NCBI GenBank assembly: GCA_004297315.1
Contig: SCTU01000113.1
Location: 1-23,151 of the forward strand
DNA: 23,151 nt
Reading direction: 5' to 3'
Source of the DNA: Dehalococcoidia bacterium
GTDB taxonomy: Bacteria > Chloroflexota > Dehalococcoidia > UBA2979
Shown here: positions 8,782 through 16,170 of the stretch, piece by piece
Layout of the letters: each line of letters starts with the position of its first letter
How positions within the stretch are numbered: position 1 is the first letter of the stretch
The notes under the pieces: generated by a model
What the model was told of the DNA's origin: nothing
The model's database searches: none
Seen by the model: only the letters and a program-made list of their open reading frames with translations
Program-made: the position numbers and the translations under genes

Positions 8782-10473
8782 GTGCGACACCGACTGACGC
8801 TCCTGGCGGTTGTGGCCGCACTGGGACTCCTGCCGGGGACCGCCTCTGCCGAGCAGCCCGTGGTGACCTCGATGCTGCCGGCGAATGCCGACGCGGCCGG
8901 CGGCAACCTGATCGTGATCTCTGGCACCGGTTTCACCAGTGGGGCGACCGTGCGCTTCGGGACGGCGCTTTCGCCGAACGTCACCATCGCGGGCACCACG
9001 GCGATCATCGCGACTGTCCCGCCCGGCGCCGCTGGGACTTCTGTAACCGTCCTTGTGACGAACCCGGACGGCTCGGTCGTCGCTGTGCCGACGCCCTTTA
9101 CCTACAACGCCGCGCCGATCAGCGCGCTCGCCGTCACGGCCGTTTCGCCCTCGACCGGTGCGGCCGCCGGTGGCACCGTCGTGACGATCTCGGGCACCGG
9201 ATTCCTGCCCGGTGCGACGGTCTACTTCGGGAGCACGCCGGGCACTAACGTCTCGCTAACGGACTCAACACTTCTGACTGTCACCGCTCCGGTGGGCGCG
9301 GTCGGTTGGGTGGTGAACGTCAGGGTCACCAACGCGAACGGGCTCACCGCACTTGCGCCAGTTCCCTACACCTTCGGCAGCGGCGCCCCGACATCAGTCG
9401 GCGGCGGCGCGCAGCCGACGATCTCCGCGCTGTCGCCGAACAGCGGGACGGCCGCGGGCGGCACGCGGGTGACGCTGCTCGGGTCTGGGTTCGTGTCCGG
9501 CATCACCGTCTCCTTCGGTGGCGTGCCTGCGACCAGCGTGAACGTCGTGAACTCCACGCAGATCACGCTGACGACGCCGTCCGGCGCGGTAGGGCCGGTC
9601 GCCGTGATGGTGACCAGCCCCGGCGGGTCGTTCGGCGGCGTATCGAATGGCTTCACCTACCTCGTCGCTACGCCACAACTCGCCAGCGTTGCACCTTCCG
9701 AGGGGTTGCTCGTCGGCGGGACGCCGATCACGCTCACGGGCAGCGGCTTTGTGGTCGGCGCCTCGGTGACGATCGGCGGACAGCCCGCGCGAAACGTGAT
9801 CGTCACCAGCCCGACGACGATCACCGCGGTCACGCCGCCGGGCGTGCCAGGCGGCGCGGTGGTGCTGGTGACGAACCCGGGCGGCATCATCACCGGCCTC
9901 GCCACCGGGTTCACCTACTCCGCGACTCCCGCGGTCGCGACCCTCGCCGTCACCGGCGTGAGCCCGTCGTCGGGTCCGATGGCCGGCGGGACACTCGTGA
10001 CAATCACGGGACAGGGATTCGCCGCAGGCGCGATCGTGACGATCGGCGGGGTGCCGGCGACGAACGTGACCGTGCTCGGCCCCACGCAGATCCTCGCGTC
10101 CACGCCGGCCTCCTCGGTGAGCGGGCCTGCGACCGTAGTGGTCACCGTGAACAACTTCGGGAACGCACTGAACGGCGCGTTCACCTACACGTCCTCATCG
10201 ACCGGCGGCACAGCGACCACGCCGCCGACGACGCAGACGTCTGGGCTCGCGCCCGGTAGTTCGGGCCTCTTCGTCTTCCGCGGCGGGAGCAACGCCGACC
10301 TGGCCGTCGCGACCGGCTGCCCTGCCGGACGGCTCGTGCTCTGGGCCACCGACACCAAGGGACAATGGGTCGGATACATCCCGACGGCGCCCGCGGTGAT
10401 CAATGTTTCATGGGAGGCGTTATTCCCCAGCGGAATCCCGGCCGGCACGCCGATCTACGTCCGTTGCTCCTAG
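8782..10473 (+). CDS. Exported protein with five TIG/IPT repeats and a Cys-containing C-terminal module
   Basis: 563 residues from GTG 8782, chosen because GGAGG lies six bases upstream and a clean signal peptide follows (MRHRLTLLAVVAALGLLPGTASA). The ATG at 8737 overlaps the -10 box and is unlikely. Five immunoglobulin-like TIG/IPT repeats follow at about 25-109, 116-198, 211-293, 298-379 and 388-470. Each has the P-x-x-G-x-x-x-G-G-T motif, a G-x-G-F turn, a central T-x-I/L-x-x-x-x-P strand and a closing FTY or YTF. After a Ser/Thr/Pro linker, residues 492-563 form a separate module with two cysteines (513, 562) that also occurs in the D,D-carboxypeptidase at 17105-18682. Such proteins usually act outside the membrane in adhesion or carbohydrate binding. 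No LPXTG or C-terminal helix is visible, so it may be secreted or held non-covalently. Confidence 0.9.
   Translation: MRHRLTLLAVVAALGLLPGTASAEQPVVTSMLPANADAAGGNLIVISGTGFTSGATVRFGTALSPNVTIAGTTAIIATVPPGAAGTSVTVLVTNPDGSVVAVPTPFTYNAAPISALAVTAVSPSTGAAAGGTVVTISGTGFLPGATVYFGSTPGTNVSLTDSTLLTVTAPVGAVGWVVNVRVTNANGLTALAPVPYTFGSGAPTSVGGGAQPTISALSPNSGTAAGGTRVTLLGSGFVSGITVSFGGVPATSVNVVNSTQITLTTPSGAVGPVAVMVTSPGGSFGGVSNGFTYLVATPQLASVAPSEGLLVGGTPITLTGSGFVVGASVTIGGQPARNVIVTSPTTITAVTPPGVPGGAVVLVTNPGGIITGLATGFTYSATPAVATLAVTGVSPSSGPMAGGTLVTITGQGFAAGAIVTIGGVPATNVTVLGPTQILASTPASSVSGPATVVVTVNNFGNALNGAFTYTSSSTGGTATTPPTTQTSGLAPGSSGLFVFRGGSNADLAVATGCPAGRLVLWATDTKGQWVGYIPTAPAVINVSWEALFPSGIPAGTPIYVRCS
8854..10191 (+). 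repeat. Five tandem TIG/IPT-encoding units (~250-280 bp each)
   Basis: Units lie at about 8854-9108, 9127-9375, 9412-9660, 9673-9918 and 9943-10191. They are similar in protein (GGT...G-x-GF...FTY) and partly in DNA: the segment coding for GG-T-x-V/I-T-I/L-x-G-x-GF recurs in each. Units 4 and 5 both carry VTIGG-P-A-x-N-V. The units are too diverged to be recent perfect duplications. Confidence 0.8.
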
Positions 10474-10495
10474 GCGGGCCTCGGCTGCAACGGGA

Positions 10496-11383
10496 CTAAC
10501 CGAGCAGGGCCTCGGACGCCGGTGCGTCGAGCGCTTCGACATCGAGGCGGCCGGTCCGCCGCCACTGGCGGATGACGACGGCGAGCAGCGTGGCAGCGAA
10601 GACCGCAGTCGAAAGCAGCACGATGCTCGCTCCGGACGCGACGTCGACGTAGTACGAGGCATAGATCCCCGCGAAGGCAATTGCACCTCCGAGTGCCGCC
10701 GAGAGCATGAGCATCATCGAGAAGCGGTCCGTGAGCAGCCGTGCCGTGACCGGCGGGATCACGATCGACGCGGCGATCAGCGTCACGCCCATGATCCGGA
10801 TCGAGGCGATGATCGTCGCGGCGAGGATCAGCGCGACGAGTGCGTCCAGCCGCCCGGTGCGCACCCCGAACGCCGGCGCCACCTCCGGGTCGAAGACCAT
10901 GAACAGCAGTTGTTTGTACGCGAAGACGAAGACCGCGACCGCAAACAGCAATACCCCGCCTATCACGACGAGGTCGACGCCGGTCACGCCGAGCAGGTTC
11001 CCGAAGAGCGCGGCGTCGAAATTCCTCGTGACGCTCTTCGCGCGGCTGATCAGCGCGACGCCGAGCGCAAACGACGCCGTGGTGACGATACCGATCGCGG
11101 CGTCCGCGCCGATCTGGCGCCGGCGCGTGGCCTGGTTGATCAGCAGCGCGGAGGCGAACCCCCACGCGCCTGCGGCGAGGTAGAAATTGACGCCGGCGAC
11201 ATACCCGACGACCGCGCCGCCGAAGACGGCGTGGGACATCCCGTGCCCGATGTAACTCATCCGGCGCAACACGACGACCACGCCCACCAGTCCGGTGAGC
11301 ACCCCCACCATCGTCGCGGCGAGCAGCGCGTGACGAAAGAAGTCGAACTGCCATGGGGTGCCGAGCGCAGAGATGATGCCCAC
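10496..11383 (-). CDS. znuB: Zinc/manganese-type ABC transporter permease (ZnuB family)
   Basis: 295 residues of mostly membrane helices, the usual length for ABC-3 family permeases. Diagnostic stretches are the N-terminal LRRMSYIGHGMSHAVFGG (the 'S-x-x-G-x-x-x-S-H-A' element), the FGNLLGV loop, the FDPEVAPAFGVRTGRLD stretch that contacts the ATPase, and the IMGVTLIAASIVIPPVTARLL segment. The start is GTG at 11381-11383, seven bases after the ATPase stop codon, so the gene is the last of a three-gene operon. It passes the metal ion through the cytoplasmic membrane using ZnuC-like ATP hydrolysis. The gene ends 22 bp from the convergent TIG-protein gene. The family also includes Mn and Fe importers; zinc is inferred from the binding protein and the regulator. 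Confidence 0.92.
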   Translation of the reverse strand: MGIISALGTPWQFDFFRHALLAATMVGVLTGLVGVVVVLRRMSYIGHGMSHAVFGGAVVGYVAGVNFYLAAGAWGFASALLINQATRRRQIGADAAIGIVTTASFALGVALISRAKSVTRNFDAALFGNLLGVTGVDLVVIGGVLLFAVAVFVFAYKQLLFMVFDPEVAPAFGVRTGRLDALVALILAATIIASIRIMGVTLIAASIVIPPVTARLLTDRFSMMLMLSAALGGAIAFAGIYASYYVDVASGASIVLLSTAVFAATLLAVVIRQWRRTGRLDVEALDAPASEALLG

Positions 11384-11390
11384 GGGCGCC

Positions 11391-12167
11391 CTAGGCCTCT
11401 CGGTGCGGGCGGTCGGCGACCAGCGTCACGCCGTCCTGATGCACCACCACCATGTCACCGTCGAAGGCGCGCCGCAGTATCTCCGGTGTGAACACCGTTG
11501 AGGGCGGCCCGTCCGCGATGATCTCGCCGCGGAGACAAACGACCCGCGGCAGGTGCGTGGCGACCGCGTTGATCTCGTGCGTCGAGAGCAACACCGTCAC
11601 ACCCTCCGCGTTCAGCCCGGCCAGCAGGTGAAGGACGTCGTCGCGGGTCTTGATATCGACGCCGCTTGTCGGCTCGTCGAGTATGAGCAATCGCGGGTTG
11701 CGGATCAGCGCGCGCGCCAGGAACACGCGTTGCTGCTGGCCGCCGGAGAGGGCGCGGATGTGCCGAGCGCGGTATGCCGCCATCCCCAGCCGCTCGAGGA
11801 GGTCCGCGGCGTCCTTCCGGTCCTGCGCGCGCGGCCAGGGCCAGCGCCCGGAGACGGTCGCGCGGCCCATCAGCACGACTTCCTCGACCGTGACGGGAAA
11901 GTTCCAGTCGATCGCCTCGACCTGCGGCACGTATCCGACGGCCGGGCGCTCGCCTTCATGCACGGCGCAGCCGTCGACCTCGACCGTGCCCGCGTACAGA
12001 TGCGCCATGCCCATCAACGCGCGTAGGAGCGTCGTCTTTCCCGAGCCGCTCGGACCGACCAGCCCGACGAACTCCCCGGCCTCGACGCGCAGATCGACAT
12101 CGCGCAGCACGGGCCGGCCCTCGTACCCGGCCGCCAGCCCGCGGACATCGATGATCGGTGCGGCCAT
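11391..12167 (-). CDS. znuC: Zinc/manganese-type ABC transporter ATP-binding protein (ZnuC family)
   Basis: 258 residues. Walker A GPSGSGKT at 38-45, Q-loop at about 82 in the family-typical YVPQVEAIDWNFPVTVEEVVLMG stretch, signature LSGGQQQR at 140-147, Walker B LLILDEP at 160-166, and switch His 197 in LLSTHE. The 'D-W-x-F-P-V-T-V ... V-x-M-G-R' segment is characteristic of Mn/Zn/Fe chelate-type importers such as ZnuC, MntB and SitB. The ATG at 12165-12167 follows the upstream stop by six bases. It forms the energising subunit for the adjacent permease. The C-terminal ~40 residues (MVVVHQDGVTLVADRPHREA) carry two His but no His-rich tail. Confidence 0.93.
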   Translation of the reverse strand: MAAPIIDVRGLAAGYEGRPVLRDVDLRVEAGEFVGLVGPSGSGKTTLLRALMGMAHLYAGTVEVDGCAVHEGERPAVGYVPQVEAIDWNFPVTVEEVVLMGRATVSGRWPWPRAQDRKDAADLLERLGMAAYRARHIRALSGGQQQRVFLARALIRNPRLLILDEPTSGVDIKTRDDVLHLLAGLNAEGVTVLLSTHEINAVATHLPRVVCLRGEIIADGPPSTVFTPEILRRAFDGDMVVVHQDGVTLVADRPHREA

Positions 12168-12173
12168 CGACGG

Positions 12174-13211
12174 CTAGTCCGCTGCCGTATTCACGACGGG
12201 GACCTTGAGCACGGCGTCTGCCGATCCGCCGAGGCGCGTGAAGAGGACCTTCATGTCCTCCACGAGCATGCCGACGTAGGTGTGCCGGGCCTCTCCCGGC
12301 TTGCCCGGCGGCGCGTCATCGCGCAGTTGGTCTTCGAACACAGCGCCGCTCTCCTTCGCGATCGTCTCCAGCGTCTTGCTCGGGAAGACCTCGCTGCCGA
12401 AGACGGCGGGCACCTGCTCCTGCTTGATCTGCGCAATCAGCGCCCCAACGTCCTTCGCACTCGGTTCGGAGAAGTCCGAGGGCTGCGCGGCGCCGATCAC
12501 CTTCCAGCCGTACCGGCGCGCCCAGTACGCCCAGGAGTCGTGGTAGGTGAGGAGTTTCCGGTTCGCGACGGGGACCGACTCCTGGTCCTTGCGGATCGCC
12601 TCGTCCAGTTGCTGGAGCACGGACGCGAAGCGTTCGTAGTTGGCCCGGTAGTAGCCGGCGTTCGCCGGGTCGTCTGCGCTCAGCCATTGGCGGACGAGGT
12701 CGGCGTACTTCGCTGCGTACAAGGGGTCCATCCAGAGGTGGGGGTTGGGCGCCCCGCCCTCCTTCGGGAAACTGAAGTCGTAGAGGAAGCCGTCCTGCGG
12801 GTCATCGCCGGAGAGCGTGTTCTCGGCGAGGCGGTAGATCTTGCTGGGGTCCTTCAGATTCGCCTTCGCAATCGCCTCGGTCGTCCCCTCGAGGTGCGCG
12901 CCGTTCATGATCAGCAGGTCGGCGCGGCTCAGGATCTCGGCATCGGACGGCCGCGGCTCGTAGGTGTGCGAGTCGACGCCGTCCGGGATCAGGCCGCGGA
13001 CGCGGATCCGCGAGCCGCCCACGCTCTGGACGATGCTGGTCAGCGGCGCGACGGTAGTCGCCACCTTCAATTTCCCGTCATCCTCCCGAAAATCGCTCGC
13101 CGTCGAAGTCGGACGCGGGCCGGACTTCGAGCAGCCCGCGAGAAGCAGCAGGACAAGCGCGGGGAGCAGCAGGGAGATGCGATGTGTCGCAGGCGATCGG
13201 CGCACAGGCAT
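12174..13211 (-). CDS. znuA: Zinc-binding lipoprotein of metal ABC transporter (ZnuA/TroA family)
   Basis: 345 residues from ATG 13209-13211. Lipoprotein signal with lipobox LLLLAGC (Cys 27). Cluster-A-I binding-protein fold with candidate metal ligands H82 (SHTYEPRPSD), H158 (NPHLWMDP), H224 (TYHDSWAYWARRYGW) and E274 (GSEVFPSK). The third ligand being His (YHDSWAYWARRYG) rather than Glu is the arrangement of zinc-type members; manganese-type proteins usually have Glu there. The long His-rich loop of many ZnuA proteins is absent; the corresponding stretch is acidic (LSGDDPQDGF). The GGGGAGG ribosome site ends only two bases before the ATG, so GTG at 13203-13205 (eight bases away) may be used instead. 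First gene of the operon, behind a dyad shared with the divergent Fur-family gene. Confidence 0.92.
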   Translation of the reverse strand: MPVRRSPATHRISLLLPALVLLLLAGCSKSGPRPTSTASDFREDDGKLKVATTVAPLTSIVQSVGGSRIRVRGLIPDGVDSHTYEPRPSDAEILSRADLLIMNGAHLEGTTEAIAKANLKDPSKIYRLAENTLSGDDPQDGFLYDFSFPKEGGAPNPHLWMDPLYAAKYADLVRQWLSADDPANAGYYRANYERFASVLQQLDEAIRKDQESVPVANRKLLTYHDSWAYWARRYGWKVIGAAQPSDFSEPSAKDVGALIAQIKQEQVPAVFGSEVFPSKTLETIAKESGAVFEDQLRDDAPPGKPGEARHTYVGMLVEDMKVLFTRLGGSADAVLKVPVVNTAAD

Positions 13212-13230
13212 GGCCTCCCCGGATGTCGCG

Positions 13231-13259
13231 AGGCTACTGGTCGGGATGTGCAGTTGCAA
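13231..13259 (-). promoter_or_regulatory. Predicted znuA promoter
   Basis: On the minus strand, TTGCAA (13254-13259), a 17-base spacer and TAGCCT (13231-13236) make a reasonable sigma-70-like promoter pointing into znuA. The -35 lies inside the 22-bp dyad, so a repressor bound there would block polymerase. Confidence 0.5.
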
Positions 13260-13272
13260 CTATTCGCAACTG
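13251..13272. promoter_or_regulatory. Candidate Zur/Fur operator (dyad CAGTTGC-N8-GCAACTG)
   Basis: A perfect inverted repeat with 7-bp arms at 13251-13257 and 13266-13272, in the 96-bp spacer between znuA and the Fur-family gene. The left half also contains a perfect 10-bp palindrome (AGTTGCAACT), so GCAACT occurs as a direct repeat ten bases apart. The position over the predicted znuA -35 and close to the regulator start suggests autoregulation plus zinc repression. Confidence 0.6.
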
Positions 13273-13307
13273 GCTGCGGGCGCTACGCTTCGATCGGAGG
13301 GTCCGCG

Positions 13308-13751
13308 ATGTCCTGCACGGCCGTGATTGAACGGCGATTGCGCTCGGTTGGACTCCGGGTGACGGCGCAGCGCCTGGCTGTGGGCGAGGCGCTACTGCAC
13401 GCCGCGGACCATCGCACGGCGGAGGAAGTCCAGGCGCGGCTGCAAGCGGAGTCTGCGCAGCCGGTCTCGCTGGCCACGGTCTACCGCACCCTTCACACGC
13501 TCGTGCAGCACCGCATCGCCGGGCACCTCGAGCGCGGGCACGGCAGCGCGGTGTACGAATGGCTGGACCCGCAGCACCCCCACCACCACGCGGTATGCGT
13601 CGATTGCGGGGCCGAGGTCGAGATCCCGCCGCGTCTGCTCGGACGCTTAGAGCGGGCGATGAGGGCGGAGTCGCGCTTCACGCCGTTCCTTGACCACCTG
13701 GCCCTCACCGGCCGCTGCGCGGCGTGCGCGGTCGCGGCGGGCGCCTCCTAG
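13308..13751 (+). CDS. Fur-family metal-responsive regulator, probably Zur
   Basis: 147 residues from ATG 13308, seven bases after GGAGG. N-terminal winged helix with the family motif VTAQRLAVGEALL and recognition helix SLATVYRTLHTL (54-65). The C-terminal part has the His cluster HPHHH (90-94) before CVDCG (Cys 97/100) and a second CxxC (137/140), the structural zinc site. The open frame extends far upstream (to 12282), but that is shadow of znuA. Divergent placement from a zinc-type importer makes Zur the best guess; Fur proper or a Mn sensor (Mur) cannot be excluded by motif alone. The likely binding site is the dyad at 13251-13272, just upstream of its own gene. Confidence 0.88.
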   Translation: MSCTAVIERRLRSVGLRVTAQRLAVGEALLHAADHRTAEEVQARLQAESAQPVSLATVYRTLHTLVQHRIAGHLERGHGSAVYEWLDPQHPHHHAVCVDCGAEVEIPPRLLGRLERAMRAESRFTPFLDHLALTGRCAACAVAAGAS

Positions 13752-13794
13752 CGGGCCCGATCACCGCCCGCCCGCCGGGCATCATTCACCCATG

Positions 13795-13800
13795 TAATAT
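13795..13800 (+). promoter_or_regulatory. -10 box upstream of dienelactone hydrolase gene
   Basis: TAATAT preceded by TG, 42 bases before the ATG, in a short AT-rich patch after the Fur-family gene. No clear -35 is visible. A ribosome site GGAGG is at 13831-13835, seven bases before the start. Confidence 0.4.
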
Positions 13801-13842
13801 TGCCGGCGCTCGCCACCATGCCTGACCGACGGAGGAATCACC

Positions 13843-14607
13843 ATGCCCGTGCCCTACCGGACCGACCAGCAAGAGGGCATCCTCGCCGAGACCGTGATGA
13901 TCGCGGGCCACAACGGCGACCAGATTCGCGCCTTCTATGCCCGGCCCACGGCGCCCGGCCCCGTCCCCGGGGTGGTCCTCGTCCACCACGCGCCAGGCTG
14001 GAGCGACTGGTACAAGGAGGCGACGCTCCGCTTCGCGCGGCGTGGTTACTCAGCGATCTGCGCCAACCTGTACGAGCGCACCGGCCACGGCACCGTCGAA
14101 GACGTGACGGTGATGGTGCGGGCAGCGGGGGGCGTGCCGGACGCCCAGGTGGTAGGCGACACCGTGAGCGCAGCGCGGTTCCTGAAGCAGCAGTCGAACG
14201 CCACGGGCAAGGTCGGCATCATCGGCTCCTGCTCCGGCGGGCGGCACACCTACCTGACGGCGTGCCAGAGCGACGAGTTCGCCGCCGCCGTCGACCTCTG
14301 GGGGGGCGGCGTGGTTGCCAAGCCCGAGGACCTGAACGAGAAGCGCCCCGTCGCGCCGATCGATCTGACGGCACACCTGTCGTGCCCGCTCCTCGGACTC
14401 TTCGGGAACGAGGACCGCGCGCCGTCGCCGGAGCAGGTGGACCAGCACGAGGCCGCGCTGAAGCAGCACGGCAAGCAGTACGAGTTCCATCGATACGACG
14501 GCGCCGGGCACGGCTTCTTCTATTACGACCGGCCACCCTATCGCCAGGAGCAGGCGATGGACGGCTGGGGGAAGGTCTGGGAGTTCTTCGAACGACATCT
14601 CACCTAG
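13843..14607 (+). CDS. Dienelactone hydrolase family protein
   Basis: 254 residues, an alpha/beta hydrolase of the dienelactone hydrolase family. The nucleophile elbow is GSCSGG with Cys 130, as in classical dienelactone hydrolase, which uses Cys rather than Ser. The acid is likely Asp 191 (FGNEDRAPSP) and the base His 223 (GAGHGFF). The N-terminal strand and oxyanion region is VVLVHHAPGW. Classical members hydrolyse dienelactone to maleylacetate in chloroaromatic breakdown, but most homologs have unknown ester or thioester substrates, and no ring-cleavage gene is nearby. Start supported by GGAGG seven bases upstream. The downstream DUF6295-like gene begins 26 bp after the stop, so the two are probably co-transcribed. 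Confidence 0.92.
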   Translation: MPVPYRTDQQEGILAETVMIAGHNGDQIRAFYARPTAPGPVPGVVLVHHAPGWSDWYKEATLRFARRGYSAICANLYERTGHGTVEDVTVMVRAAGGVPDAQVVGDTVSAARFLKQQSNATGKVGIIGSCSGGRHTYLTACQSDEFAAAVDLWGGGVVAKPEDLNEKRPVAPIDLTAHLSCPLLGLFGNEDRAPSPEQVDQHEAALKQHGKQYEFHRYDGAGHGFFYYDRPPYRQEQAMDGWGKVWEFFERHLT

Positions 14608-14633
14608 CCCAGCGCGTCCGGAGGAGTCACGCC

Positions 14634-14894
14634 ATGTGCACGAACATCGTCGAACAGACGCCTGTCACCGGCGCCGCCAGGGGCGAGCGCGGTTGGTTCA
14701 AGGTGAAGACCGCGCTCGTCTCGTATGACCACCCCGTGCGGCTCACCGACGAGCACGCGCTGAACATTGACCTCCTGAGCGACGCCCTCAGCGAGCGCAT
14801 CGCGATCGAACTGGACGCGACCTCCGCGCGCGCCCTCGTCGCCAGCATCGACGAGGCGCTCCGCCAGGCCGAGGCGATGGACGCGATCGTCTAG
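14634..14894 (+). CDS. Small conserved protein, DUF6295-like
   Basis: 86 residues from ATG 14634, nine bases after GGAGG. It begins MCTNIVEQTPVTG and continues with GERGWFKVKTALVSYDHPVRL, DEHALNIDLL and a C-terminal helix rich in Ala/Leu/Glu. The MCT start, the G-W-F segment, 'DHP' and 'HALNID' recall the short actinobacterial-type DUF6295 proteins; this assignment is from memory and not searched. No signal peptide or membrane segment. Two Cys/His positions (Cys 2, several His) could bind metal but no established motif is present. It follows the dienelactone hydrolase in the same direction with 26 bp between, so a shared role is plausible. Function unknown. Confidence 0.75.
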   Translation: MCTNIVEQTPVTGAARGERGWFKVKTALVSYDHPVRLTDEHALNIDLLSDALSERIAIELDATSARALVASIDEALRQAEAMDAIV

Positions 14895-14955
14895 CCGCAG
14901 ACTGCCCGTCCGCCCGGCCCGGTGGGCGCGAAGTGCCTGCCCCATACCTGCCCGC

Positions 14956-14961
14956 TAGAAT
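14956..14961 (+). promoter_or_regulatory. -10 box of the purKE operon promoter
   Basis: TAGAAT lies 33 bases before the purK GTG; a poor -35 match (GTGCCT, 14933-14938) is 17 bases further upstream. The strong ribosome site GGGAGGAG is at 14982-14989. Confidence 0.45.
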
Positions 14962-14994
14962 CGATATCTCATCGGGTAAGCGGGAGGAGCGGCC

Positions 14995-16170
14995 GTGACG
15001 CCGGAAGGGTTCCCCGTCGTCGGCATCGTCGGTGCGGGGCAACTCGCGCGGATGACCTACCAGGCGGCGATCTCCCTCGGGATCGGCGTCCGCGTGCTCG
15101 CGGAGCGCCCGGACGAGTCAGCCGCCCGCGTCTGTCCTGCGGTCGACATCGGCTCCCCCAACTCGCGTGACGACCTCGTCGCCTTCGCTGCACGTTGCGA
15201 CGTCGTCACGCTCGACCACGAACTTGTCGACGATGAAGCGCTCGAGGCGATCGAGCGGGTGGGCGGCGTCGTGCGGCCGGGCGCACACGCCCTGCGCTTC
15301 GCGAAGGACAAACTGCACCAGCGGACCGAGTTCGCGCGGGCCGGTCTGCCCGTCCCGCCGTTCGCCGAGGTGCGCGCGGTCGAGGACATCGCCGCCTTCG
15401 CCGTGCTGCACGGCTGGCCGGTCGTCGCGAAGGCGCAGCGCGGCGGGTACGACGGACGGGGGGTCTGGGTGCTGGAGGGTCCGGCATCCGCCGCAGACCT
15501 CGTCCGCGAGGCCACCGGTCGCGGCACCGCGCTGATGGTCGAGGCGTTCGTGCCGATCGAGCGCGAACTGGCCGTGCTCGTCGCACGACGTCCCGGCGGC
15601 GAGTGTGCCGTCTACCCGATCGTGGAGACCGTGCAGCGAGACGGCATCTGCCACGAGGTGATCGCGCCCGCGGCGGTGCCTGCCTCGGTCGCGGCGGAGG
15701 CCCGGCGGATCGGGTTGCGCGTCGCTGAGTTGACCGAGGCGACGGGCATCGTCGCGACCGAGTTGTTCCTTTCGGGTGGGGCACTGGTCATCAACGAGGT
15801 GGCGACGCGTCCGCACAACTCGGGGCACTTCAGCATGGACGCCTGCGCGACCTCGCAGTTCGAGAACCACCTGCGCGCCGTCCTGGACTGGCCGCTCGGC
15901 CCCACGGACATGCTCATGCCGCACATCGTCATGGCGAACCTGCTGGGCGAGGATCACGACAGCCTTGCGCCGCGCCTTCCATCGGCGGTCGCGCTGCCCG
16001 GCGGCGTGCATCCGCACCTGTACGGGAAGGAAGTCCGCCCGGGGCGTAAGGTCGGGCACGTCAACGCCTGGGGGACGGACGCCGAGGAGACGCGCGCCCG
16101 CGCTGTCCGTGCCGCCGCCCTGCTCACCGGACGCGCACCTGCTTCCGCACCCGTGGGGAGGACCGCATGA
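14995..16170 (+). CDS. purK: N5-carboxyaminoimidazole ribonucleotide synthase
   Basis: 391 residues of the ATP-grasp enzyme that converts aminoimidazole ribonucleotide, bicarbonate and ATP to N5-carboxy-AIR, step 6 of bacterial purine synthesis. N-terminal nucleotide-like fold with VGIVGAGQLARM (about 9-20). ATP-grasp core with KAQRGGYDGRGVWV, then VEAFVPIERELAVLVAR. The diagnostic PurK signature NEVATRPHNSGHFSMDAC is followed by SQFENHLRAVL, and the C-terminal domain carries LYGKEVRPGRKVGHVNAWG. GTG start at 14995, five bases after GGGAGGAG. The ATG of purE overlaps its stop by 4 nt, so the two enzymes, which hand over an unstable intermediate, are translated together. All expected motifs are intact. 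Confidence 0.96.
   Translation: MTPEGFPVVGIVGAGQLARMTYQAAISLGIGVRVLAERPDESAARVCPAVDIGSPNSRDDLVAFAARCDVVTLDHELVDDEALEAIERVGGVVRPGAHALRFAKDKLHQRTEFARAGLPVPPFAEVRAVEDIAAFAVLHGWPVVAKAQRGGYDGRGVWVLEGPASAADLVREATGRGTALMVEAFVPIERELAVLVARRPGGECAVYPIVETVQRDGICHEVIAPAAVPASVAAEARRIGLRVAELTEATGIVATELFLSGGALVINEVATRPHNSGHFSMDACATSQFENHLRAVLDWPLGPTDMLMPHIVMANLLGEDHDSLAPRLPSAVALPGGVHPHLYGKEVRPGRKVGHVNAWGTDAEETRARAVRAAALLTGRAPASAPVGRTA

Noticed and set aside
8743..9248. ORF starting at the AAGGAGATATG sequence (ATG 8751)
   Set aside because: The Shine-Dalgarno is only two bases from this ATG, and the frame overlaps the clear TIG-repeat coding frame with an Arg/Asp-rich translation.
8854..10191. Tandem TIG repeats considered as a CRISPR-like or satellite array
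   Set aside because: The periodicity is ~250-280 bp, in frame, and follows protein-domain structure; the units are diverged and have no short identical repeats with unique spacers.
10403..11491. 362-aa plus-strand open frame opposite znuB
   Set aside because: Arg/Asp/His-rich shadow of a membrane permease gene; the permease motifs on the other strand are complete.
12282..13307. Long 5' extension of the Fur-family reading frame
   Set aside because: The extension is antisense to znuA and lacks domain features; GGAGG seven bases before ATG 13308 and the family's normal length fix the start.
13751..13771. GCGGGC/GCCCGC hairpin after the Fur-family gene as a terminator
   Set aside because: A 6-bp stem with a 9-base loop and no T-run is weak evidence in DNA this GC-rich.
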